Assembly: GCA_017471985.1 (NCBI GenBank)
Contig: JAFURE010000014.1
Span: 1 to 64,000, forward strand
Length of the DNA: 64,000 bases
From: Akkermansia sp.
GTDB lineage: Bacteria; Verrucomicrobiota; Verrucomicrobiia; Verrucomicrobiales; Akkermansiaceae
Reading direction: 5' to 3'
Part shown: positions 57,763-64,000 of the stretch, in pieces
How the letters are laid out: each line of letters starts with the position of its first letter
Position numbering within the stretch: the first letter of the stretch is position 1
Translations under genes and position numbers: made by a program
The notes under the pieces: generated by a model
What the model was told of the DNA's origin: nothing
What the model saw: the letters and a program-made list of their open reading frames with translations, nothing else
Databases searched by the model: none

Positions 57763-59574
57763 TTATTTCTTAATCCGGTCATCTTCTCCCGGTCCCCAGG
57801 AGGGCAGATAATCGGGTATGCGGTTGCCGCTGCCGGGGCAGTCGGCGGGCACGCGGTAAAGGGTACGTGCTGCCTGATATTTTTCGGTGAGTTCCTTCAT
57901 GACCTCGGCATATGCCGGGTCTTGGGACACATTGTGCAGCTGCTGCGGGTCTTTCTCATTGTCAATGAGCAGCCACTCGTTTTCGGGTACACGCTTGCCA
58001 CTCTTGCGCTCGTGACCCAGCGGGGTCCAGATACGAGCGAAAGTATAGCGCTGTGTGCGAATGCCGTCGTGGCGCGGGGCGTTGTGCTCGCCCGGCTGCT
58101 CATAGAATGCGTAGTAGAGCGGGCGGTCTGCGAACTGCGGAGCCTCGCCGGTGGCGAAGAGCGGTACGAGTGAGGTACCTTCCATAGTGCGGGTGTTTTC
58201 CTCTGTATCTGCGCCTGCAATCTCGAGCAGGGTGGGGGCGTAGTCGATGTTCTGCACCATGGCCTGACTGCGCTTACCGGCAGGGATTTTGCCCTTCCAG
58301 CGCATAATGAGCGGCATGCGCATGGATTCCTCAAAAATCCATCGCTTGTCGTACAGGCCGTGCTCACCCAGGTAGAAACTCTGGTCACCCACATAGACCA
58401 CCAGTGTGTTCTGAGACAGGCCTGCGTTGTCAAGATAATCCAGCAGGGAGGAGATGGATTCATCGAGCGAGAGTATGCAGCCGAGGTAGTCCTCCATGTA
58501 CCAGCGCCAGCGCTGTTCGGTCATGTCGCGCTGAGTTTTGTACTTTCCTGCGCGGAAGTTGGCTACGAATTCGTCTGTGCGGGTGCTGAAGTGGTTGCGA
58601 TAGACATCTTGCAGACCGGGTTCAATCCAGTCCATTCCCCAGCCGAGATTGGTCTTGGGGGCGAACTTAGGCTCGTGTTTTTCGATGTCGAAGTCAGCGG
58701 GAATCTGTCCCTGGAACTCGCCATTCTTAATGCGGTTGCGCAGCTGGCCCTTGGGGATGATTTCCTTCATGACGTCAAAGGGAATGCGATTGGCTACGAG
58801 GTGCACATCATTCCAGTTGCAGAGGTGCCAGCCCACGCTCTGCCCGTTGTGGCGCAGGAATTCGGGGCGGTCACTCCAGTCGTCGTGCAGGGTGGCCGGC
58901 GGGGTCATCTTGGCCACGTGCTTCTTGATGATGTCGAGGTGGCGCACGGCGGGCAGCCAATTGCGGTGGGGAGCCTTGTGACCTACAATAAGGGCAAAGG
59001 GCTTGCTGCGGTCGCGGCTTTCCATCCAGGTGATAGCCATGTTGGTCACCACATCTGTCACATAGCCGCGCATGCGGTTGGAGCGGGTGCTGTTGTTCGG
59101 CCCGGCAGACAGGAAGGTGGAGTTCAGGTAATCACCCTGACTGGGGAATACTTGCCAGGAGTCAAAGCCCGTGGGGCGGGAGATAAGGTGCCACTTACCC
59201 ACTATACCGGTCTGATAGCCGGCCTTCTGCAGCATTTTGGGGTAGGTAGGCTGGTCGCCGTTGAAAGCAGGACCGCCATAGTTGTACAGGAACCCATTGT
59301 TGTGTGAGTGGCGCCCGGTGAGCATGCAGGCTCGCGAGGGACCACAGAGTGAGTTCGCACAATAGGCGCGGTCAAACACCATGCCTTCATTGGCCAGTCG
59401 GCGGAACCCGGGAAGGGGCACGGGACTGTCCTTCTCGCAGGTGCCCAGAGCATTTGTGCCGTGGTCATCGGAGATGATGAACAGGATATTCGGTCGCTCA
59501 TCGGCTGCACTTGCAGCCCCTAGCAACCCCATGAACATAGCCGCCGCAGCGGCAATAGTACGCGGTATGGTCAT
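57763..59574 (-). CDS. Exported formylglycine-dependent sulfatase
   Basis: 603 aa with a signal peptide (MTIPRTIAAAAAMFMGLLGAASA). The sulfatase signature LCGPSRACMLTG (76-87) has Cys77 as the residue converted to formylglycine. Metal site NILFIISDDHG (about 29-39), and later GKWHLISRPTG and VVYVGDQSFYLGEHGLYDKRW motifs. Such enzymes release sulfate from mucin or glycosaminoglycan sugars. Substrate not predictable here. Very short leader: -10 ends 9 nt before the ATG. A sulfatase-maturing enzyme would be needed elsewhere. Confidence 0.95.
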   Translation of the reverse strand: MTIPRTIAAAAAMFMGLLGAASAADERPNILFIISDDHGTNALGTCEKDSPVPLPGFRRLANEGMVFDRAYCANSLCGPSRACMLTGRHSHNNGFLYNYGGPAFNGDQPTYPKMLQKAGYQTGIVGKWHLISRPTGFDSWQVFPSQGDYLNSTFLSAGPNNSTRSNRMRGYVTDVVTNMAITWMESRDRSKPFALIVGHKAPHRNWLPAVRHLDIIKKHVAKMTPPATLHDDWSDRPEFLRHNGQSVGWHLCNWNDVHLVANRIPFDVMKEIIPKGQLRNRIKNGEFQGQIPADFDIEKHEPKFAPKTNLGWGMDWIEPGLQDVYRNHFSTRTDEFVANFRAGKYKTQRDMTEQRWRWYMEDYLGCILSLDESISSLLDYLDNAGLSQNTLVVYVGDQSFYLGEHGLYDKRWIFEESMRMPLIMRWKGKIPAGKRSQAMVQNIDYAPTLLEIAGADTEENTRTMEGTSLVPLFATGEAPQFADRPLYYAFYEQPGEHNAPRHDGIRTQRYTFARIWTPLGHERKSGKRVPENEWLLIDNEKDPQQLHNVSQDPAYAEVMKELTEKYQAARTLYRVPADCPGSGNRIPDYLPSWGPGEDDRIKK

Positions 59575-59583
59575 AACAATCTC

Positions 59584-59613
59584 ATGCTACCTTTTTGCCC
59601 CCCTTTTCGTCAA
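59584..59613 (-). promoter_or_regulatory. Sulfatase promoter (near-leaderless)
   Basis: Minus strand TTGACG (59613-59608), 18-nt spacer, TAGCAT (59589-59584), 9 nt to the ATG at 59574. Confidence 0.65.
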
Positions 59614-59645
59614 GAAAAAAACAAGTCCGATTTTTTTTGTGTGAA

Positions 59646-60855
59646 TTGCAAGGATAAATGCGACAGAGGTGAAAAAATGGGACTTAGGCTAGGATTCTGT
59701 TAAAATGGAAAGAATAGACTTTGGCTAGTTGCCATGCTGAGCGCCCATCAAATAGCTTTCGTGGATATTTATTCATCCACATAGCCAAATGATCTAAATC
59801 TCTCTGAGTAAGTGCAGATAAGTCAGTTCCTTTAGGAAGGAATCGCCGGATAAGTCTGTTTGCGTTTTCATTACTACCCCGTTCAGAGGCACAGTAAGGA
59901 TGTGCATAATAGAGCTGAGTTCTGAAGCCTTTATTTCTGCAGGATTTGCAAATACCCTGAGAATCCAAGCACTCGATTCCGTTATCGCAAGTAATTGATT
60001 TAAAAAGCTCAGAGAATCTGGCGCCATAATGTCGTTCCAGACGATTGAGGGCTTTACGAACACTTTGTTGAGATTTGTCTTTCATAAGTAAAATATGCTC
60101 AATCCTTGTTTTTCTTTCAGTAAGGACAAGAAGAACGTGAGAAGAGCCGGGAGGACCTACAACAGTATCCATTTCGTGATGCCCAAGCTCTGAACGGTCA
60201 TTGATGTTTTGAGGTCGTTGAGAAATGCTTTGAGCCAGGACATTATTATGAGCGAGCCTTTTTCTGACCGGCTTTTTGGCATGTTTTCTGGGTCTATGAA
60301 GGAGGTTTCGAGGAAGTATGGGAAAACCATAAAGATGAACGTAATTGTAGAGTGTACGGAGCGAAACTCTTACATTTATGCCTTTCTTGCTGAGCACTTG
60401 TCTGGCAGCATAGAGGGAGAGTTTATGTTTGAGGATAAGTTCATTAAATTGAGCCACAAGAGCATAATCATTGGCAATTTTAAGAGAAGGACCATGCGCT
60501 GATGCTCTGAGCTTACGTTCATCGATAGCACGATCAGCAGAGTAAGTAGAAAAGGTTATTAGCTCAGAGTTAAGATGAGTGACTCTGCCCCGTTGAAGCT
60601 CTCGATAGATTGTGGAACGATGAACCTCAAGTAAAGCCGCAATTTGAGGAATAGGCACACCTTTTCTGTACAATTTTTCAATAATCTGTCGTTCAGAGTC
60701 GGTAATATGCTTGCCTTTTTTGCGAAAAGTAGTAGTCTTTGTTCTGGTGCTTTTCATGATATGGTAGGTTTGATTTTGGCGAATTGACTATACCATCTTT
60801 CATTCAGAAGAGCACCTTTTTTGTGCTCTCATCGTGTCGCATTTAATTTTGCCAC
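59646..60855. mobile_element. IS30-family insertion sequence
   Basis: About 1.2 kb holding a single transposase gene. Imperfect terminal inverted repeats: left end TTGCAAGGATAAATGCGACA (59646-59665); the right end, read inward, GGCAAAATTAAATGCGACA (60853-60835). The shared core is GCAA...TAAATGCGACA. The exact ends and a target duplication could not be fixed by eye. Confidence 0.85.
59684..60757 (-). CDS. IS30-family transposase
   Basis: 357 aa. N-terminal helix-turn-helix regions (ITDSERQIIEKLYRKGVPIPQIAALLEVHRSTIYREL, about 19-55) and the IS30 DDE domain: HHEMDTVVG (first Asp, about 195), ITCDNGIECLDS (second Asp, about 258) and ASERGSNENANRLIRRFLPKGTDLS (Glu, about 300). Length typical; no frameshift or stop seen, so it may be active. 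A CxxC pair (ICKSCRNKG) lies between the second Asp and the Glu. Confidence 0.95.
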   Translation of the reverse strand: MKSTRTKTTTFRKKGKHITDSERQIIEKLYRKGVPIPQIAALLEVHRSTIYRELQRGRVTHLNSELITFSTYSADRAIDERKLRASAHGPSLKIANDYALVAQFNELILKHKLSLYAARQVLSKKGINVRVSLRTLYNYVHLYGFPILPRNLLHRPRKHAKKPVRKRLAHNNVLAQSISQRPQNINDRSELGHHEMDTVVGPPGSSHVLLVLTERKTRIEHILLMKDKSQQSVRKALNRLERHYGARFSELFKSITCDNGIECLDSQGICKSCRNKGFRTQLYYAHPYCASERGSNENANRLIRRFLPKGTDLSALTQRDLDHLAMWMNKYPRKLFDGRSAWQLAKVYSFHFNRILA

Positions 60856-60886
60856 TCTCAGCTTCGGAAAATCTCTCAAAAATGGC

Positions 60887-60916
60887 TTGACAGTAGGCCT
60901 TACTCAATGTTATAAG
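60887..60916 (+). promoter_or_regulatory. Promoter of GT4 glycosyltransferase gene
   Basis: TTGACA (60887-60892), 18-nt spacer, TATAAG (60911-60916). It lies just outside the right end of the IS element, so the IS has not replaced the native promoter. Confidence 0.7.
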
Positions 60917-60970
60917 ATTCGGGAGTGGCTTACATTAGCCGTATATGATTCTCCCCAAAATCTCCATTTC

Positions 60971-62080
60971 ATGAAGAAAAAAAGAATTTTCACATGTACT
61001 CCGAAACCTTTCTGTGGTGATGATGTATTCTTCGCACGAGATACAGGGTTGATTTGTCGTACTTTGCAGTCTCTTGGTGTGGAGAGCAATGCTATCCTAC
61101 TACTGCCCCGGCAGCAGAACGATTACGCTGACGTATTACGCACCACTCTGGAAAATCTTGAGTCTGTAGAATGGTGGAAAGAGTTGAATCTTGATGGTGT
61201 TGTTCTCTATTCATGGGGAATGCGGCAATATAACCGAATAGCCCGAGCAATTCATAAAGCGGGAATCAGGCTGGTGGTACATATGGATACCTCCGGTAAT
61301 TTTGACAAGTTGTTACCGGAAGACTACACCCCTTTGAAAGCTGTTAAGAAGTGGATTACCTCTTCCCTAAACAATATTTTGCGCTCTCGACATTTATCAT
61401 ACGCAGATGTCATTACCATGGCTCCGCCCGTTGCTGAAAGAGTCAGCCGAATGACGTTTATGGACAAGAGCATTGTGGAAAAGAATTACCCCATGCCAGG
61501 GCCGGTTTCCCCCATGTGTCGCTATAATGGGGAAGAAAAGAAGGATATTATACTCTGTATAGGTCGATGGGCGGATAACAACCAGAAACGTCAGTTTATG
61601 CTGATGGAAACCCTCGCCATATATTATGCTACCGGCGGTACTGCAGAAACTCGAATCTACGGTAAGATAACCAACGAGTTGCGAGAATGGCATGCTTCCC
61701 TGCCGCTAATGACGGCTGACAGAGTAAAACTCTTGGGCTTTGTTGAAAATCGTAAACTTTGGTCTGAGTATGCCATGTCAAAGGTAATACTTTGTTGTTC
61801 ACGATACGAAGGTTCCCATTGTGTGTCTTCGGAGGCACTATGTTGTGGTTGTTCGGTAGTTGTCTGCAACAGACCTGAGCCTTTACGCGTTGTTCACTGG
61901 TATACAAGCAAAAACTCCGGTACAATTTCGCAGGAAGATACGGCAGATTCTCTGGCTCAGGCTTTGCACCACGAGTTGGAACTATGGGAGAAGGGAGAGC
62001 GCAATCCCCACGCAATAGCTGAAGTTTGGCAACCCCATTTTCATGCCGACCTCGTTTTGAAGGGAATTTTTCAGCTATAG
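60971..62080 (+). CDS. GT4-like glycosyltransferase
   Basis: 369 aa from the ATG at 60971 (MKKKRIFTCTPKPFCGDD). GT-B fold: ILCIGRWADNNQKRQFMLMETLAI (about 195-218), VKLLGFVENRKLWSEYAMSKVILCCSRYEGSHCVSSEALCCGCSVVV (about 252-298), where E-G-S-H-C...E-A-L is the donor site. The longer in-frame start would begin inside the IS element. Probably part of the cell-surface glycan genes interrupted by the IS30 insertion. Confidence 0.85.
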   Translation: MKKKRIFTCTPKPFCGDDVFFARDTGLICRTLQSLGVESNAILLLPRQQNDYADVLRTTLENLESVEWWKELNLDGVVLYSWGMRQYNRIARAIHKAGIRLVVHMDTSGNFDKLLPEDYTPLKAVKKWITSSLNNILRSRHLSYADVITMAPPVAERVSRMTFMDKSIVEKNYPMPGPVSPMCRYNGEEKKDIILCIGRWADNNQKRQFMLMETLAIYYATGGTAETRIYGKITNELREWHASLPLMTADRVKLLGFVENRKLWSEYAMSKVILCCSRYEGSHCVSSEALCCGCSVVVCNRPEPLRVVHWYTSKNSGTISQEDTADSLAQALHHELELWEKGERNPHAIAEVWQPHFHADLVLKGIFQL

Positions 62081-62112
62081 TTCAGGTAAAAGGCTGCTCA
62101 TAGATTGAGTAT

Positions 62113-63183
62113 TTACCCACGCTTCCAAACCTGAGAAAGAATTTGGGGGGCGTAGGTGTTGCTCAAATATTTCCATCTCTCTGTAATACGATTGATGCCG
62201 ATGGAGAGCGGGATGGAGGCTAGGTACACAATCAGAGCAGCTACCTCTTCCGTGTGAAATCCGGTGCGATTGAGGTGCATGTATATCAGAATGTGCAGGT
62301 AGTAGATATTAGCTGAGTGGTGTTGCCCGATGGCGTTGATGAAGGGTATGCGAGCGTTGCTGAACTTCAGGCATGTGAGCAGTATGAAGCCAACCATCAG
62401 GTATGTCGTTATGTGGTAGCACCACCCGTAGGTGTTGATGTGGAGGTATGAGAGTACGGTGCCGCTTTTGTAGAGCATGGCTCCGCAAAGTATGAGCCAT
62501 AGCGGTATGAGCGGTATGCGCAGCAGGGCCTTGCTGTGTTTGGATATCAGGTAACCGGTGCAGATGAATGGCAGCGCCATGGCAAAGAAATTGCAGCGCA
62601 GGACAATCAGTACCGGTTCTGTTGCTCCGGGGAAGAAATCAGCCCCCCATTTGTGGCACACATGTGCCCAGGCATACAGCAGCGGGGTGGCATAGATGAG
62701 CACCGGGCAGAAGCGCCGCAGTACATAGAAGACCACCATGGCCATCCAGAAAGCACTCAGGTACCACAGGTGGTAGCTGTAGGATATGCCCGTGAAGATG
62801 TTGATGATGAAATTGCCAACGATGGAATCGCCGAAAGCTGTGCCCTCCATAACCTTATATGCCGGGGTATAGGTTCGCCCGCACACCGCAGCATCCACAC
62901 TGTGGTGCAGCAGGTATATGAGGTTCATGAAGATGCAGAGCAGCAGTCCTTTTCTGGTCCAGCGCGTTGCTTTGGATAGCTCTCGTTCCTGCGAGTCGGA
63001 AAAGAGGAAATAGCCTGTTATGCAAAAAAATGTGGGTGTGGCTATACTGATGATGGGGAGCAGGGCATCCTTGCAGAAGAAGGTGGTGTGTCTTGTCACA
63101 ATCAGGAAAGCCATCAGGGCTTTGCACAGATATAATGACTGAACAATCTGCCGTTTTTTGTTATTCTGTGTTAGCGTGCTCAT
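62113..63183 (-). CDS. Acyltransferase-3 family membrane protein
   Basis: 356 aa, about ten TM helices. N-terminal SLYLCKALMAFLIVTRHTTFF (His in R-H) and STPTFFCITGYFLFS patterns fit the acyltransferase 3 family, which O-acylates cell-surface sugars. The conserved LWYLSAFWMAMVV segment is also seen. Convergent with the GT4 gene and probably modifies the same glycan. Confidence 0.85.
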   Translation of the reverse strand: MSTLTQNNKKRQIVQSLYLCKALMAFLIVTRHTTFFCKDALLPIISIATPTFFCITGYFLFSDSQERELSKATRWTRKGLLLCIFMNLIYLLHHSVDAAVCGRTYTPAYKVMEGTAFGDSIVGNFIINIFTGISYSYHLWYLSAFWMAMVVFYVLRRFCPVLIYATPLLYAWAHVCHKWGADFFPGATEPVLIVLRCNFFAMALPFICTGYLISKHSKALLRIPLIPLWLILCGAMLYKSGTVLSYLHINTYGWCYHITTYLMVGFILLTCLKFSNARIPFINAIGQHHSANIYYLHILIYMHLNRTGFHTEEVAALIVYLASIPLSIGINRITERWKYLSNTYAPQILSQVWKRG

Positions 63184-63194
63184 GCGGCGCGCGC

Positions 63195-63223
63195 AGTATA
63201 TAGGAAATGTGCATGAGCGTCAA
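63195..63223 (-). promoter_or_regulatory. Promoter of acyltransferase gene (short leader)
   Basis: Minus strand TTGACG (63223-63218), 17-nt spacer, TATACT (63200-63195), 11 nt to the ATG at 63183. Confidence 0.7.
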
Positions 63224-63241
63224 GCGAAAAGGCTTATTTCG

Positions 63242-63778
63242 TCATTCCTCCGGTCGTGTTTTTGCCGGGAAATGAGAGTTATGTTCAAGGTAAGATGGCT
63301 TATCTGACCAAAACTCTGTCACCATCCAATCCTCAAAGAATGGGTATGAGCAATGGGGGGATATGCAGGTTACCTCTGCCACCCTCCAGGAGCCCGCGGC
63401 TGTATCTTGCCTGAAGAAGTACAGAAGGAAAGACGTTATGGAGGCGGTACGCCCTATGCAGCACAGGATGGGCTGGTGGTTCGGGGGTATCTGCACCATA
63501 AACCACGGGCCGGTCGGGCAGTGGTAACCATTGTGAGTGGGTCGGAACTCACTGAGTGATTGCCCTAAGCAGTCTTGGCTGTCCCCGCTCAGACCGAAGA
63601 TGGCCCCCCAGTTGTTGTGAGGAGTGGCAAATTCTCGATTGAGCACAGTATTCAGAGATTCACCATGCAGCAGCAGATTGTATGGGGCCGAGTCCTTCAG
63701 CTCTGTTCTGATTGGTATTGTGTTTGTCTGCCCCACCAAAGGGAGGGCGAGCAGGGGGAGTAGTTGGTAAAGTTTCAT
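63242..63778 (-). CDS. Secreted hypothetical protein
   Basis: 178 aa with a signal peptide (MKLYQLLPLLALPLVGQTNT). Mature part has several Cys (DCLGQSL, HCPTG, LCCIG, VTCISPHC) and Trp; no recognised domain. It lies 11 nt after the stop of the partial gene at the right edge and is probably in the same operon. Confidence 0.7.
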   Translation of the reverse strand: MKLYQLLPLLALPLVGQTNTIPIRTELKDSAPYNLLLHGESLNTVLNREFATPHNNWGAIFGLSGDSQDCLGQSLSEFRPTHNGYHCPTGPWFMVQIPPNHQPILCCIGRTASITSFLLYFFRQDTAAGSWRVAEVTCISPHCSYPFFEDWMVTEFWSDKPSYLEHNSHFPAKTRPEE

Positions 63779-63789
63779 GTTTCGTTTTT

Positions 63790-64000
63790 TTATTCCTCTT
63801 CCGTTTCATTATCACGCCCCAGCAGACTGCGGGTGTCGTGTATGGTCTTGCGGTAGTAGTCCCGGTGACTGATAATGCGGGGTTGTCCGTGTTTGTTCTT
63901 GCGGCTTTCGTAGTACCCGCTGGTGGTATCGCGGGAGATATCACTGTAACCGGTGCCGTATGTGTGTATGGGGCTGAAATCGTCGTAGCCCTGCCCATCG
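63790..64000 (-). CDS. C-terminal end of a hypothetical protein (5' end off window)
   Basis: About 70 codons in frame from the right edge to TAA at 63790-63792. The visible part is polar and Tyr/Asp/Arg-rich (DGQGYDDFSPIHTYGTGYSD ... SRKNKHGQPRIISHRDYYRKTIHD ... GRDNETEEE). It is chosen over an overlapping 112-codon ORF in another frame because the composition is more protein-like and it ends 11 nt before the next start. No family recognised. Confidence 0.6.
   Translation of the reverse strand, partial: DGQGYDDFSPIHTYGTGYSDISRDTTSGYYESRKNKHGQPRIISHRDYYRKTIHDTRSLLGRDNETEEE

Noticed and set aside
60821..60970. 50-codon N-terminal extension of the GT4 gene
   Set aside because: Begins inside the IS30 right end and overlaps the gene's own promoter.
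63660..63998. 112-codon minus-strand ORF at right edge
   Set aside because: Overlaps the start of the secreted protein gene, with Thr/Pro/Ala-rich translation; the in-frame tail ending at 63790 is more protein-like.

Overview
The window looks like chromosome from a host-associated, Gram-negative Verrucomicrobiota bacterium, most like Akkermansia. The clues are a PEP-CTERM sorting tail (VPEPATATL... then RRRRR) on a secreted protein, LPS genes (kdsA and Lpt proteins), a periplasmic-type sulfatase with a CGPSR motif, a GlcNAc-6-phosphate deacetylase, and the general gene set. This taxonomic call is inference; there is no rRNA in the window, and no tRNA or CRISPR array was recognised. Start codons almost never have a Shine-Dalgarno sequence. 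Promoters are clear sigma70 type (TTGACA-like, 16-18 bp, TAnnnT). In at least seven monocistronic or first-in-operon genes the -10 box sits only 6-7 nt before the start codon, which predicts leaderless mRNAs.

Layout. 1-9.15 kb: a five-gene minus-strand operon resembling srfABC: coiled-coil protein, SrfC-like P-loop protein, SrfB-like actin/Hsp70-fold protein, second coiled-coil protein, and a single-span membrane protein with a long Thr-Pro-Glu-Pro-Lys-Ala repeat tail that runs off the left edge. 9.2-16.2 kb: PH-like protein, M3 metallopeptidase, membrane protein, ankyrin protein, an AT-rich patch with two lipoprotein signal peptides, membrane protein, GNAT enzyme, rubrerythrin. 16.3-20.7 kb: LPS operon kdsA - LptC-like - very long LptA/OstA-like - lptB. 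20.7-31 kb: a degenerate E2-like acyltransferase, nagA, ADP-ribosylglycohydrolase, tpiA, an IdeS/Mac-type cysteine protease with a PEP-CTERM tail, ilvC, rpsB-tsf, an ABC ATPase, nrdR. 31-40 kb: ArsC/Spx-like protein, RNase D, gamma carbonic anhydrase, tsaC, an alcohol/aldehyde dehydrogenase operon, carboxynorspermidine synthase-like gene.

40.2-46.5 kb: two tandem Hsp70-like proteins fused to C-terminal ankyrin repeats, then aspS and a glycine-zipper lipoprotein. 46.5-55.9 kb: an AT-richer cell-surface polysaccharide cluster (five glycosyltransferase or pyruvyltransferase genes, flippase, another glycosyltransferase, Fe-S F420H2-dehydrogenase-beta-like protein). 55.9-64 kb: two hypothetical proteins of possible phage or surface origin, a sulfatase, an IS30-family insertion sequence, another glycosyltransferase, an acyltransferase-3 membrane protein, and two secreted or partial hypotheticals. 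No stretch over 300 bases is without a gene.

The most notable systems are the srf-like operon, the tandem Hsp70-ankyrin fusions, the IdeS-like protease and the leaderless promoter architecture.
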